Below, piece after piece: positions 6,808 to 16,136 of a DNA stretch of 34,130 bases. Numbering within the stretch: position 1 is the stretch's first letter; every line of letters begins with the position of its first letter. Source of the DNA: Bacillota bacterium. GTDB lineage: Bacteria; Bacillota; GCA-003054495; Carboxydocellales; JAJZSN01. The translations under genes were made by a program, and so were the position numbers. The notes under the pieces are model-generated. The model did no database searches. It was not told the DNA's origin and saw only the letters and a program-made list of their open reading frames with translations. The stretch covers positions 1-34,130 of the forward strand of contig JAJZSN010000021.1 in NCBI GenBank assembly GCA_021849745.1, given 5' to 3'.

Positions 6808-7707
6808 ATGAAATTAACCCAGGTTGCCTACCTGGCAGGATATTACCTTAAGACCAAGATATTCAGCCAAAAAACCCCCATCCTGGGCGGAATCAAGGTA
6901 ACCCACCGTTGTACCCTCAAGTGCCGCCAATGTCCTTACTGGCGGCGGCCCATGGAGGAGATGAGTTTTTCCCATGTGGTGGGGGTAATGGAGCGGATGT
7001 ATAGCGATGGGGTGCGGATACTCATTTTCGAAGGCGGGGAGCCTCTTTTGTGGCGGGATGGCCACCATAGCTTCCGAGACCTGGTGAGGGAGGCTAAGAA
7101 ACGGTTTCCTACAGTGGGGGTGACCACCAACGGGACTTTGCCTTTGGATGTGGAGACCGATGTCATCTGGGTCAGTATAGACGGTCTGGAGGAGACCCAT
7201 GATGCATTACGGGGCAAGTCCTTTGGGAAAATCATAAGCCATATCACCCAATCTCGACATCCTAAGATTTTGGCCAACATCACCATCAGCAAAGGCAATG
7301 TAGCTGAGCTCCCTGACCTGGTGAAGTTTCTGGCTCCTTTGGTGAAGGGGATAACCATCCAGTTTTTCTACCCCTACCCGGAGAGCGAAGATTTATCTCT
7401 AAGTTGGGAAGAACGGCGTTGGGCATTGGAACGTTTGATTGATTTAAAAAAAGAAGGGTTTCCCATTGCCGACTCGGTGACGGCCTTAGGGGCTTTAATG
7501 GATAATAGCTGGCGGTGTGAGCCTTGGATGTTGTGCAATGTGGAACCGGACGGAACCTATAACCACGGGTGTTATTTAAAGAACCGTACGCCGGAGACTA
7601 ATCCGTGCCGGTTGTGCGGATTTGCCGCTCATACGGAGATATCCCTAGCCTACCAGTTCAGGTGGGAGGCCATTATGGCCGGCAAGAAGATATTGGATAT
7701 TTTCTAG
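6808..7707 (+). CDS. Radical SAM protein of unknown role
   Basis: A 299-aa radical SAM enzyme. The [4Fe-4S]/SAM motif C35-xxx-C39-xx-C42 (HRCTLKCRQCPYW) and the SAM-binding EGGEP (75-79) are intact, as are TTNGT (106-110) and a DGLEETHDALRG stretch typical of MoaA/SPASM-like members. Five further cysteines (237, 243, 255, 267, 270) near the C terminus could hold a second cluster. The substrate is unknown. It sits inside the arginine operon with a following FMN-barrel gene 11 nt downstream, suggesting a joint function unrelated to any known arginine step. ATG follows GGGGGTG. It could be a peptide- or cofactor-modifying enzyme; I do not assign one. Confidence 0.85.
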   Translation: MKLTQVAYLAGYYLKTKIFSQKTPILGGIKVTHRCTLKCRQCPYWRRPMEEMSFSHVVGVMERMYSDGVRILIFEGGEPLLWRDGHHSFRDLVREAKKRFPTVGVTTNGTLPLDVETDVIWVSIDGLEETHDALRGKSFGKIISHITQSRHPKILANITISKGNVAELPDLVKFLAPLVKGITIQFFYPYPESEDLSLSWEERRWALERLIDLKKEGFPIADSVTALGALMDNSWRCEPWMLCNVEPDGTYNHGCYLKNRTPETNPCRLCGFAAHTEISLAYQFRWEAIMAGKKILDIF

Positions 7708-7718
7708 GAGGAGAAGAG

Positions 7719-8183
7719 ATGCCGACAAAAGATATTCCCTTTGAAGAATGTGTGGAATTATTAAAGCAAGCTGATTATGGTTCTCTGGCTATGAGTATGT
7801 ATGGACAGCCTTACGTGGTGCTCATGAGCTATGTTTATGATGATAATGAGAAGATTTACTTGCACAGCGGCCTGGAGGGGCGGAAGATTGATTATATGAC
7901 CATGAATCCGTCCATTTGTTTTAATGTCACCGGGGTGGAAAAGAAGGTTAAGGGGAAAAAGCCCTGTTCTTATGGATACCGTTACTGGAGTGTTAATGTT
8001 TTCGGATATGCCGGTTTTGTGGAAGAAAAGGACCGAAAAAAGACTCTTTTACATATGTTCAGCGAGAAATTTTGCCAAGGGGAAGTGGAACCTATCCCTG
8101 ATGAGGCTGTAGATAAAGTAAAGATTATTGCGATTGATTTTAAAGAGGTTTTGGGTAAAAGAAATTACGACCCCGATGAATAG
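7719..8183 (+). CDS. Pyridoxamine 5'-phosphate oxidase-like FMN-barrel protein
   Basis: A 154-aa protein of the PNPOx-like split-barrel flavin-binding group. Seen features are an N-terminal LKQADYGSLAMSMYGQPYVVLMSYVYDD strand pair, IYLHSGLEGRKIDYMTMNPSICFNVTG (the usual HSA..GRK-type FMN region) and a C-terminal VDKVKIIAIDFKEVLGKRN. Related proteins include nitroimidazole-resistance (NimA-like) proteins and small flavin reductases, so the reaction cannot be fixed. I use ATG 7719 because AGGAGGAG lies just upstream; the longer open frame overlaps the radical SAM gene. It is coupled closely with that gene. Confidence 0.8.
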   Translation: MPTKDIPFEECVELLKQADYGSLAMSMYGQPYVVLMSYVYDDNEKIYLHSGLEGRKIDYMTMNPSICFNVTGVEKKVKGKKPCSYGYRYWSVNVFGYAGFVEEKDRKKTLLHMFSEKFCQGEVEPIPDEAVDKVKIIAIDFKEVLGKRNYDPDE

Positions 8184-8204
8184 AGCAGCGAGGAGGCAGG
8201 AAGG

Positions 8205-9092
8205 ATGATTAACCCCATGGAACGGGCGCAGATATTGGTTGAGGCCTTACCATACATAAAAAAGTTTCAGGGTAAGACCATTGTTATCAAGTACGGCGGC
8301 AATGCCATGATTAGCGATGAGTTGAAAAATGCAGTGATGCAGGATGTTATCTTGATGAAATTCGTGGGGATGAACCCGGTCATCGTCCACGGGGGCGGCC
8401 CTGAGATTACCGGGATGCTGAAAAGAGTGGGCAAAGAAACGGAATTCGTGGGCGGTCTGCGCATGACCGACCGGGAGACTATGGAGATAGTAGAAATGGT
8501 GCTGGTGGGGAAGATTAATAAGGAGATTGTGGCCCTCATCAACCAGTTTGGCGGCCGGGCAGTGGGTTTGTCGGGCAAGGATGACAACCTTATTCGGGCC
8601 GAGAAGAAGCTGGGCCGGGTGCGGACCCCTGACGGTCAGGATGAATTCCATGACATCGGTTATGTAGGGGATGTGGCGGAAATAAATCCTCGATTGCTGG
8701 AAAACCTGATGAATGAAGGGTTTATCCCTGTGGTAGCTCCTGTGGGCGTTGGTGAAGACGGGGCCGGGTATAACATCAATGCCGATTATGTGGCCGGGGA
8801 GATTGCGGCGGCCCTGAAGGCAGATAAGTTGATTCTCCTTACTGATGTGGAAGGGATTTTCGAGGATTACAGCAATAAGGAGACTTTGCTTTCGGAACTT
8901 AAGGTGGGCGAAATTGACGATAAAATTAGGCAGGGGGTTATCAGCGGCGGCATGATTCCTAAGGTGGAGTGCTGCGTGGCGGCCCTTGACGGCGGGGTTA
9001 ACAAGACCCATATTATTGATGGGCGGATTGCTCATTCTATTCTGTTGGAGATTTTCACCGATCAGGGGATAGGGACGATGGTGGTGAAATAG
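8205..9092 (+). CDS. argB: Acetylglutamate kinase
   Basis: A 295-aa amino-acid kinase that phosphorylates N-acetylglutamate, usually the arginine-feedback step where ArgJ recycles acetyl groups. The family motifs IKYGGNAM, IVHGGGPEI, VGGLRMTDRETMEIVEMVL and GGMIPKVECCVAAL are present. The N-terminal helix MERAQILVEALPYIKKF is the kind seen in the arginine-sensitive hexameric form, which supports feedback inhibition (inference). Start follows AGGAGGCAGGAAGG. The TAG stop overlaps the first base pairs of a heptamer array at 9091. Confidence 0.96.
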   Translation: MINPMERAQILVEALPYIKKFQGKTIVIKYGGNAMISDELKNAVMQDVILMKFVGMNPVIVHGGGPEITGMLKRVGKETEFVGGLRMTDRETMEIVEMVLVGKINKEIVALINQFGGRAVGLSGKDDNLIRAEKKLGRVRTPDGQDEFHDIGYVGDVAEINPRLLENLMNEGFIPVVAPVGVGEDGAGYNINADYVAGEIAAALKADKLILLTDVEGIFEDYSNKETLLSELKVGEIDDKIRQGVISGGMIPKVECCVAALDGGVNKTHIIDGRIAHSILLEIFTDQGIGTMVVK

Positions 9093-9115
9093 CTGTCAGC
9101 TGTCAGCTATCAGCT
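9091..9115. repeat. AGCTGTC heptamer array at argB stop
   Basis: AGCTGTC twice, AGCTATC and AGCT follow in exact 7-nt steps. The first two bases are the AG of the argB stop codon, so the array abuts or created the gene end. GGTATTCC just after it is the complement of a motif found in the leaders of the structured elements. Confidence 0.75.
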
Positions 9116-9155
9116 CATGGTATTCCTTTAAAGGTCAAAGATTTGGAGGGGGATT

Positions 9156-10358
9156 ATGTCTAAGACGCAGGAGATTATTGAGGCGGGGCAGCAGTTTGTG
9201 ATGAATACATATGGTCGGAATCCTATTGCTTTGGTAGAGGGGAATGGGGTTTTGGTTTGGGATGCGGAAGGGAAGAAGTATCTGGATTTTGTGGCGGGGA
9301 TTGCTGTTAATGCTTTGGGGCACTGTCACCCGGCGGTGGTGGAGGCTGTTGAGGAGCAGGCCAAGACCTTGATGCATTGTTCCAATCTTTACTGGAATGA
9401 ACCCCAGGTGAATCTGGCCAAGTTTTTGGTTAAGAACACCTGTTGTGATAAGGCTTTTTTCTGTAACAGCGGGGCCGAGGCTAATGAGGGGGCCATTAAG
9501 CTGGCTAGGAAATACGCCAAGTTGAACAGCGGTGCGGATAAATACGAGATTATCAGCGCTCTGGAATCTTTTCACGGCAGGACATTAGCGGCTATTACTG
9601 CTACCGGGCAGTTGAATTATCAAAAGGGCTTTGAACCCCTGCCTGAAGGGTTTAAGCACGTGGTTTTCAACGATTTAAAGGCATTGGAGGAAGCCATTTC
9701 TCCCAACACCTGTGCCATCATGTTGGAATCTATCCAGGCGGAAGGTGGGATAAATATAGCCACTGCAGAATATTTGCAGGGGGTTAAGGAACTCTGTGAA
9801 AAGCATGATTTGTTATTGATTATGGACGAAGTTCAGACCGGCATCGGCAGGACCGGTAAATTCATGGGATATCAGCATTATGACATTGAGCCGGATATCA
9901 TTACTCTGGCCAAGGCTCTAGGGGGAGGGTTCCCTATCGGGGCTATGCTGGCCAAGGCTCATGTGGCGGTGGCCTTCCAGCCGGGGGATCATGCATCCAC
10001 CTTTGGGGGCAACCCCTTGGCCTGTGCGGCGGCCCTGGCCACCATGGAGACCATGATTAACCGCAATGTGTTGGAAAATGTGGTTGAGGTTGGGGAGTAT
10101 TTCATGGGCAAGTTGCAGGCTTTGGGTGAAAAGTATGCTACTATTACTGAGATTAGGGGTAGGGGCTTGATTATCGGGGTAGATGTTACGGTGGAAGTAG
10201 CCGAAGTCATGACCAAGTGCCGGGAAGCCGGTTTGCTGATAGTCAGGGCCGGGGCCAATACCCTACGCTTCATCCCGCCTCTGAATATCACCACCGGCCA
10301 TGTGGATCAGGCTGTGGCCATTCTGGATCAGGTGCTGACGGAAATGGGGGGTCAATAA
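9156..10358 (+). CDS. argD: Acetylornithine aminotransferase
   Basis: A 400-aa class III PLP aminotransferase that converts N-acetylglutamate semialdehyde to N-acetylornithine. Seen motifs include [38 protein letters not shown], the PLP-phosphate and aspartate segment [14 protein letters not shown] and the Schiff-base lysine in [28 protein letters not shown] completes the active site. ATG follows TTGGAGGGGG. The stop codon overlaps the carA start by one base (TAATG), implying translational coupling. Confidence 0.96.
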   Translation: MSKTQEIIEAGQQFVMNTYGRNPIALVEGNGVLVWDAEGKKYLDFVAGIAVNALGHCHPAVVEAVEEQAKTLMHCSNLYWNEPQVNLAKFLVKNTCCDKAFFCNSGAEANEGAIKLARKYAKLNSGADKYEIISALESFHGRTLAAITATGQLNYQKGFEPLPEGFKHVVFNDLKALEEAISPNTCAIMLESIQAEGGINIATAEYLQGVKELCEKHDLLLIMDEVQTGIGRTGKFMGYQHYDIEPDIITLAKALGGGFPIGAMLAKAHVAVAFQPGDHASTFGGNPLACAAALATMETMINRNVLENVVEVGEYFMGKLQALGEKYATITEIRGRGLIIGVDVTVEVAEVMTKCREAGLLIVRAGANTLRFIPPLNITTGHVDQAVAILDQVLTEMGGQ

Positions 10359-11446
10359 TGAAGGGTTATTTGGTGCTGGAGGACGGTGCCCTTTTCACCG
10401 GACGGGCCTTCGGGGCTACCGGGGAGACCTTAGGGGAAGTGGTTTTCAACACCGGGATGACGGGTTATCAGGAAATTCTCACCGACCCGTCATATTGCGG
10501 CCAGATTGTCACTATGACTTACCCCCTTATTGGAAATTACGGTATAAATGAAGAGGATTTTGAGAGCAAAAAGCCTTTTGTAAGGGGATTTGTAGTTCGG
10601 GAACATTGTCCCAAGCCCAGTAACTGGCGTTCCCAAAATACCTTGGATGATTACCTAAAGGATATGAGGATTATGGGCCTATCCGGGGTGGATACCAGGG
10701 CCTTGACCCGGCGGTTGCGTAATACCGGGGCTATGAAGGGTATGCTCACTACCAATGAGGAAGAAGCCGCCCAACTGGTGGCCAAGGTGCAGACCAGCCC
10801 AGGGGTTTTCGGCCCGGAGTTGGTTAAGCAAGTGACCACCCCGGAAGTATACCATCTGCCGGGGGACGGTCCGCGGGTGGTGGTATTGGACTTCGGAGCC
10901 AAGGAGAACATTATCCGCAGCCTGAAGAGCTACGATTGTGACCTCACCGTGGTACCCGCTTCTACTACTTTTCAAGAAATCCTATCTCTAAATCCCCAAG
11001 GTATTATGTTATCCAACGGCCCGGGGGATCCCACCGATGTACCATACGCCATCGAAACTGTAGCCCAACTGGTTGGTAAAATTCCCATCTTCGGCATCTG
11101 CCTCGGCCACCAGATTATTGGACTGGCCCTAGGAGGCAGGACATATAAACTCAAATTCGGCCACCGCGGCTCCAACCACCCGGTCCAAGACATACGCACC
11201 GGCCGGGTCTATATCACCGCCCAAAACCACGGCTTTGCCATAGATAAAGAAAGCCTGGAAGGCAAAGACGTAGAAATAACCCACATCAACCTCAACGACG
11301 GCACGGTAGAAGGCATCCGCCACCGTAAGCTACCAGTCTTTTCTGTCCAATACCACCCCGAAGCCGCCCCAGGCCCGGAGGATTCGGAGTATTTGTTTGG
11401 GGAGTTTCTTGCAAGTATGGGTTTGCGGTCAGGGGTAAGGTGTTAG
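10358..11446 (+). CDS. carA: Carbamoyl-phosphate synthase small subunit
   Basis: A 362-aa glutamine amidotransferase subunit delivering ammonia to CarB for carbamoyl phosphate. The N-terminal CPSase-small domain begins [20 protein letters not shown]. The class I amidotransferase domain has LSNGPGDP, the nucleophile Cys in [17 protein letters not shown] and the catalytic His/Glu in [14 protein letters not shown] 10358 overlaps the argD stop and follows AAATGGGGGG. The last residues, RSGVRC, are encoded by a heptamer repeat array that also supplies the TAG stop. It is separated from carB by 378 bp, unusual for a pair normally adjacent. Confidence 0.96.
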   Translation: MKGYLVLEDGALFTGRAFGATGETLGEVVFNTGMTGYQEILTDPSYCGQIVTMTYPLIGNYGINEEDFESKKPFVRGFVVREHCPKPSNWRSQNTLDDYLKDMRIMGLSGVDTRALTRRLRNTGAMKGMLTTNEEEAAQLVAKVQTSPGVFGPELVKQVTTPEVYHLPGDGPRVVVLDFGAKENIIRSLKSYDCDLTVVPASTTFQEILSLNPQGIMLSNGPGDPTDVPYAIETVAQLVGKIPIFGICLGHQIIGLALGGRTYKLKFGHRGSNHPVQDIRTGRVYITAQNHGFAIDKESLEGKDVEITHINLNDGTVEGIRHRKLPVFSVQYHPEAAPGPEDSEYLFGEFLASMGLRSGVRC

Positions 11447-11504
11447 GGGTAAGATTTGAGCGTGCTTGGGTGTATACTATAACCTAACCCCTGACCCCTG
11501 ACCT
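11427..11504. repeat. Inverted heptamer pair at carA 3' end
   Basis: GGTCAGGGGTAAGG-type units at 11427-11453 overlap the end of carA. Complementary CCCCTGA/CCTAACC units at 11481-11504 lie just downstream, so the two can fold into a hairpin enclosing about 27 nt. The stop codon of carA lies in the first arm. Confidence 0.75.
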
Positions 11505-11555
11505 GAAAGAAAGCTCAATAGGTTCGTAGTTGGAAGGCCTAACAATGGGGCTAAT

Positions 11556-11580
11556 AGCTGACAGCTGACAGCTGATAGCT
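11556..11580. repeat. AGCTGAC heptamer array
   Basis: Three and a half exact 7-nt units (AGCTGAC twice, AGCTGAT, AGCT) stand just before the leader of structured element A. A GTTCGTAGTTGG stub of another heptamer family lies at 11522-11533. Confidence 0.8.
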
Positions 11581-11585
11581 TCCCC

Positions 11586-11807
11586 GGTAATACTTATAAG
11601 CTACATTCATAGGTTGGGGGTTTTTGCGGAGTAACTTTTCACCAGCGTGCGATAGACAGCCCGTCGGATGCCGAGACATTACCCTAAAAGGGCGTAAAGG
11701 TGCAGTCACCTCTCATTGAAGACGGAAAAGAACAATCATGGTAGCTCGCTTGAAGCCTGAAAAGTTACGGAGCAAATGCCCCCAACCTCCCACCACAACT
11801 GACCTAA
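11586..11807. repeat. Structured element A between carA and carB
   Basis: A 174-bp element (11613-11786) is bounded by 27-nt imperfect inverted ends: GTTGGGGG pairs with CCCCCAAC, and GTAACTTTT with AAAAGTTAC. The inside has small hairpins, including AGGTG/CACCT, and CCGTC (11661-11665) pairs with GACGG (11721-11725). Motifs AGCCCGT (11658), ACATTAC (11676), AAAGGGCGTAAAG (11687) and CCTCTCATT (11709) recur in the same order in element B. Leader 11586-11612 and trailer 11787-11807 (CCACCACAACTGACC) match those of the other copies. It should be transcribed within the arginine operon. It could be a structured RNA or a small non-autonomous mobile element. Confidence 0.8.
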
Positions 11808-11824
11808 GAGGGAGGCGATGAAAC

Positions 11825-14800
11825 TTGCCCAAAAAAGAAGGACTACGCAAAGTCATGGTCATCGGCTCCGGTCCCATCATCATCGGCCAGGCGGCCGAAT
11901 TTGACTATGCCGGAACCCAGGCCTGCAAAGCGTTGAAAGAAGAAGGATTGGAAGTGGTCCTGGTCAACAGCAATCCGGCCACCATTATGACCGATGATAA
12001 TATTGCCGACCGGGTTTACATAGAGCCTCTGACCTGGGAGTCTGTAGCCAAAATTATTGCCAAGGAAAAGCCCGATGGCTTGGTGCCAACTCTAGGTGGC
12101 CAGACGGGGCTCAACCTGGCGGTAGAACTGGCTAAAAAGGGCGTTCTGCGCAAAGAAGGGGTAACCCTGCTGGGGACTTCCCTGGAGGCCATTCAGAAAG
12201 CCGAAGACCGGGAATTGTTCAAGAACCTGATGCTGGAGATCGGGGAGCCGATTCCTGAAAGCGTTATCATCAGTAATGTGGAAGATGCCTTGGAATTTGT
12301 CCAAAAGATTGGTTATCCTGTCATCATCCGCCCTGCCTATACCTTGGGGGGTTCCGGGGGCGGTATTGCCTATAATGAAAAGGACCTTCGGACCATTGTA
12401 GCCAAAGGGATAATGTACAGCGCCATTGGTCAGGTTCTCTTGGAGCAGAGCGTCCTGGGCTGGAAGGAAATTGAGTATGAGGTAATGCGGGATGGGGCAG
12501 ATAACTGTATCACCATCTGTAACATGGAAAACCTTGACCCGGTGGGTGTTCATACAGGGGACAGTATCGTGGTGGCTCCGTCCCAAACTTTGGCTGATAA
12601 AGAATATCAAATGCTGCGGACGGCATCGCTGAAGATTATTCGGGCCCTGAAGATTGAAGGAGGCTGTAATGTCCAGTTGGCCCTAGACCCCTATAGCATG
12701 AACTACGTAATTATCGAAGTGAACCCCAGGGTTAGCCGTTCCAGCGCCCTGGCTTCTAAGGCTACCGGATATCCCATCGCCAAGATGGCAGCTAAGATTG
12801 CCATTGGTATGACCTTAGACGAAATAACCAATCCGGTGACAGGGAAAACCACCGCCTGTTTTGAACCGGCCCTGGATTATGTGGTGGTGAAAATCCCCCG
12901 CTGGCCCTTTGATAAGTTTGTTACTGCCGACCGGAGTCTAGGGACCCAGATGAAGGCCACCGGTGAGGTGATGTCCATCGACCGGAGCTTCGAAGCGGCC
13001 CTGTTGAAGGCGGTGAGATCCCTGGAGATAGGGGCCAACAGCCTGCGGTTGAAGCATTCCTCCCAATGGACGGATATGGAGATTGAGCATAAATTGGCCC
13101 ATGCCGATGATGAGCGTCTTTTCGTAGTGGCTGAGGCTTTCCGCCGTTACATGACGGTGCGGGAGATTCACCAGTTGTCCAAGATTGATTACTGGTTTCT
13201 TAATAAAATAAAAGACCTGGTAGAAATGGAGCAAACCTTGCGGGATAATGCCAATTCCTTACCGCCGGAACTTCTTCGCCAGGCCAAAGAAATTGGTTTT
13301 ACCGATCATCAGATTGGGGTGTTAACAAGCCGCAAGGAAGGTCAAGTACGGGATTTACGCCTTTCCCAAGGTCTCGCTCCGGTTTATAAGATGGTTGATA
13401 CCTGTGCTGCCGAATTTGAGTCGGCCACTCCCTATTATTATTCTACTTACGACCAGGAGGACGAGGTGGAGGTTACTGACCGCAAGAAGGTGCTGGTGCT
13501 GGGCTCCGGGCCTATTCGCATCGGTCAGGGAATTGAGTTCGATTACTGTTCTGTTCACTCGGTGTGGGGGTTGAAGGAAGAAGGGGTAGAATCTATTATC
13601 ATTAATAACAACCCCGAAACGGTGAGTACTGATTTTGATACCGCCGATAAGTTATATTTTGAGCCCCTGACGGTGGAAGACGTGATGAATATTATTGATA
13701 AGGAAAAACCTTACGGAGTGGTGGTTCAGTTTGGCGGCCAGACGGCCATCAATCTGGCCGGAGACCTTCATGAACTGGGAATCAATATCCTCGGCACTCC
13801 GGTGGAGTCAATTGACGCTGCTGAAGACAGGGAGAAATTTGAGAAACTATTAAAATCCCTAAATATTCCTCAGACGGAAGGGAAAACCGCCTTTACCGTG
13901 GAAGAAGCAAAAAACATTGCCGAGGGCCTCGGTTATCCCGTTCTGGTGCGTCCTTCCTACGTGCTGGGGGGCCGGGCTATGGAAATAGTACATAATACCG
14001 AAGAACTTCTGAAATACATGGAAACGGCAGTTCAAGTCACTCCCAAGCACCCCGTGCTGGTAGATAAGTACGTCAGGGGCAAGGAAGTGGAAGTGGATGC
14101 TATTGGCGATGGGGAGAATATTTTGATTCCCGGCATCATGGAGCATATTGAGCGGGCCGGGGTTCATTCAGGGGACAGCATCGCTGTTTACCCGCCCCAG
14201 ACCTTGTCCCAAAATGAGCTTGATCAGGTGGTGGATTATACCACTAGGATTTGTAAAGCTCTTAAGGTTAAGGGCTTGCTCAACATTCAGTACGTGGTAG
14301 GGGACGGCCAGGTTTATGTCCTGGAAGTTAACCCAAGAGCCTCCCGGACGGTGCCCATTTTGAGCAAGGTCACCGGGGTTCCCATGGTAAAAGTAGCCAC
14401 CAAGGCCATGCTGGGTAAGACTTTGGCTCAGCAGGGATACCCCACCGGTCTGTGGGTGGCCCCTGAATACGTCACGGTTAAGGCGCCTGTGTTCTCCTTC
14501 GAGAAACTAGCTCTGGTAGATACTTCACTGGGGCCGGAGATGAAATCTACCGGGGAAGTAATGGGTGTAGATCGCAACTTCGATGATGCCTTGTATAAGG
14601 CGTTACTTTCTGCCGGGTTCCGCTTGCCTACAGGGGGTTCGGTACTGGTGTCCATAGCGGATAAGGATAAGGAAGAAGCTTTGCCTATAGTGGCTGAATA
14701 TGCGCGACTGGGCTTTAAGATTTATGCCACCGGTGAAACGGCGGCTGCGCTGACGGCCGGCGGGGTGGCGGCCCAGGAGGTGGCTGTATCTGCCGATGGT

Positions 14801-15055
14801 TCCTGTGAAGCCATAAACTTAATTCGTAACGGTGAGATTAAACTGACCATTAACACCCCAACAAAAGGGAAAAACCCAGGTCGGGTAGGTTTCAAAATCC
14901 GCCGGGCCGCTTCCGAATTCAAGGTTCCATGCTTAACTTCCCTGGATACTGCAAATGCTATACTGGGCATTATCCGTTTCCTCCAACAGGGCCGGGTGCC
15001 AACGGCGGTGGCTCTGGATGAATTTGCGATAAAGCAGTCATCAGTCGTCAGTTGA
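11825..15055 (+). CDS. carB: Carbamoyl-phosphate synthase large subunit
   Basis: A 1076-aa synthase with two homologous ATP-grasp halves. The first half begins [25 protein letters not shown] and phosphorylates bicarbonate; the second begins [22 protein letters not shown] near residue 555 and phosphorylates carbamate. The glycine-rich loops [12 protein letters not shown] and [12 protein letters not shown] and a C-terminal MGS-like allosteric domain (about 940-1076) are present. I use TTG 11825: it lies 9 nt after GGGAGG, and the ATG at 11818 is out of frame. The final residues QSSVVS and the stop come from a CAGTCAT/CAGTCGT/CAGTTGA heptamer tract. The product also feeds pyrimidine synthesis. 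Confidence 0.96.
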   Translation: MPKKEGLRKVMVIGSGPIIIGQAAEFDYAGTQACKALKEEGLEVVLVNSNPATIMTDDNIADRVYIEPLTWESVAKIIAKEKPDGLVPTLGGQTGLNLAVELAKKGVLRKEGVTLLGTSLEAIQKAEDRELFKNLMLEIGEPIPESVIISNVEDALEFVQKIGYPVIIRPAYTLGGSGGGIAYNEKDLRTIVAKGIMYSAIGQVLLEQSVLGWKEIEYEVMRDGADNCITICNMENLDPVGVHTGDSIVVAPSQTLADKEYQMLRTASLKIIRALKIEGGCNVQLALDPYSMNYVIIEVNPRVSRSSALASKATGYPIAKMAAKIAIGMTLDEITNPVTGKTTACFEPALDYVVVKIPRWPFDKFVTADRSLGTQMKATGEVMSIDRSFEAALLKAVRSLEIGANSLRLKHSSQWTDMEIEHKLAHADDERLFVVAEAFRRYMTVREIHQLSKIDYWFLNKIKDLVEMEQTLRDNANSLPPELLRQAKEIGFTDHQIGVLTSRKEGQVRDLRLSQGLAPVYKMVDTCAAEFESATPYYYSTYDQEDEVEVTDRKKVLVLGSGPIRIGQGIEFDYCSVHSVWGLKEEGVESIIINNNPETVSTDFDTADKLYFEPLTVEDVMNIIDKEKPYGVVVQFGGQTAINLAGDLHELGINILGTPVESIDAAEDREKFEKLLKSLNIPQTEGKTAFTVEEAKNIAEGLGYPVLVRPSYVLGGRAMEIVHNTEELLKYMETAVQVTPKHPVLVDKYVRGKEVEVDAIGDGENILIPGIMEHIERAGVHSGDSIAVYPPQTLSQNELDQVVDYTTRICKALKVKGLLNIQYVVGDGQVYVLEVNPRASRTVPILSKVTGVPMVKVATKAMLGKTLAQQGYPTGLWVAPEYVTVKAPVFSFEKLALVDTSLGPEMKSTGEVMGVDRNFDDALYKALLSAGFRLPTGGSVLVSIADKDKEEALPIVAEYARLGFKIYATGETAAALTAGGVAAQEVAVSADGSCEAINLIRNGEIKLTINTPTKGKNPGRVGFKIRRAASEFKVPCLTSLDTANAILGIIRFLQQGRVPTAVALDEFAIKQSSVVS
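15035..15055. repeat. Heptamer tract forming carB 3' end
   Basis: Three exact 7-nt units of CAGTNNN form the last seven codons of carB, with the TGA stop inside the third unit. It is a short example of the intergenic heptamers reaching into coding sequence. Confidence 0.7.
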
Positions 15056-15077
15056 CCGGAAAGGAGTTCATGCAATC

Positions 15078-16028
15078 ATGCTTGAAAGCAACAATATACA
15101 GAAACAACTTCATGGGAAGGATCTCCTTTCCCTACATAGATTGACCAGTGAAGAAATTTTGGAAATCCTGAAGGTGGCTGGGGAGTTGAAGGAACAGCAG
15201 AAAAAGGGGGTTCCTCATCCTATTCTGCAGGGGAAGACTTTGGGGATGATTTTCGCTAAGTCTTCAACTCGGACCAGGGTTTCCTTTGAAGTGGGGATGT
15301 ATCAACTGGGGGGTAATGCCCTGTTCTTAAGCAGTAACGACATCCAATTAGGCCGTGGGGAAACTATTGCCGATACGGCTAAGGTACTGTCCCGTTACTT
15401 GGACGGGATTATGATTCGTACTTTTGCCCAGTCTGATGTGGAAGAGTTGGCGGAACATGCCTCCATTCCTGTTATCAACGGTCTTACCGACCTGCTCCAT
15501 CCCTGCCAGGTACTGGCTGATCTTCAGACTATCTTGGAACATAAGGGCCGCCTCAAAGGGTTGAAACTGGCCTATGTAGGGGATGGTAACAACATGGCCC
15601 ATTCTTTGATGTTTGGCTCCGCTAAGGTTGGCATGGACATTATTGTGGCCAGCCCCAAGGGGTATCAGCCTAATCAGGAAATAGTTAAGCTGGCTCGTCA
15701 GGATGCCGAAGCCACGGGTGTTAAGGTGGAGATTGTGGAAGACCCCGCTGAGGCAGTAACCGGGGCCGATGTGGTGGTTACCGATGTCTGGGCCAGCATG
15801 GGCCAGGAAGCTGAACAGGCCCAACGGGTCAAGGACTTTGCCGGATATCAGATTAACAATAAGCTGATGAGCCTGGCCAAACCGGACTATATTTTCCTCC
15901 ACTGCCTCCCCGCCCACCGGGGCGAAGAAGTGGCGGCAGAGGTTATCGACGGCCCCCATTCTGTGATTTTTGACGAAGCCGAAAACCGTCTCTACGCTCA
16001 AAAAGCAGTCATGGCCCTATTGATGTAA
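15078..16028 (+). CDS. argF: Ornithine carbamoyltransferase
   Basis: A 316-aa enzyme that joins ornithine and carbamoyl phosphate to give citrulline. The carbamoyl-phosphate loop [12 protein letters not shown], the [11 protein letters not shown] motif and the ornithine/catalytic loop [11 protein letters not shown] are all present, as is the Asp-rich DVWASMGQE segment. ATG 15078 follows AAAGGAG; the earlier ATG at 15070 is out of frame. It lies 22 nt after carB, so the genes that make and use carbamoyl phosphate are adjacent. Confidence 0.96.
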   Translation: MLESNNIQKQLHGKDLLSLHRLTSEEILEILKVAGELKEQQKKGVPHPILQGKTLGMIFAKSSTRTRVSFEVGMYQLGGNALFLSSNDIQLGRGETIADTAKVLSRYLDGIMIRTFAQSDVEELAEHASIPVINGLTDLLHPCQVLADLQTILEHKGRLKGLKLAYVGDGNNMAHSLMFGSAKVGMDIIVASPKGYQPNQEIVKLARQDAEATGVKVEIVEDPAEAVTGADVVVTDVWASMGQEAEQAQRVKDFAGYQINNKLMSLAKPDYIFLHCLPAHRGEEVAAEVIDGPHSVIFDEAENRLYAQKAVMALLM

Positions 16029-16048
16029 TGATAAAAATTGTATATAAT
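16020..16048 (+). promoter_or_regulatory. Possible promoter for aminotransferase/argG section
   Basis: TTGATG at 16020-16025 and TATAAT at 16043-16048 are 17 bp apart, overlapping the argF stop. It could drive the following genes independently of the distant argC promoter. No ARG box is evident. Confidence 0.45.
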
Positions 16049-16081
16049 TGATTAAATAACCCTGGCGGGAATTTAATTAGA

Positions 16082-16117
16082 TCTGATAGCTGACGGTTGA
16101 TAGCTGACAGCTGACAG
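16082..16117. repeat. CTGATAG/CTGACAG heptamer array
   Basis: Five 7-nt units fill most of the gap ahead of the aminotransferase gene, ending 5 bp before its AGGAGG site. Confidence 0.75.
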
Positions 16118-16136
16118 GATCAGGAGGTCATGCAAG

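Noticed and set aside
8247-9035. 262-aa minus-strand frame over argB
   Set aside because: Shadow of argB, no family motifs and no ribosome site; argB is unambiguous.
15348-16001. 217-aa minus-strand frame over argF
   Set aside because: Shadow of a clear ornithine carbamoyltransferase gene.
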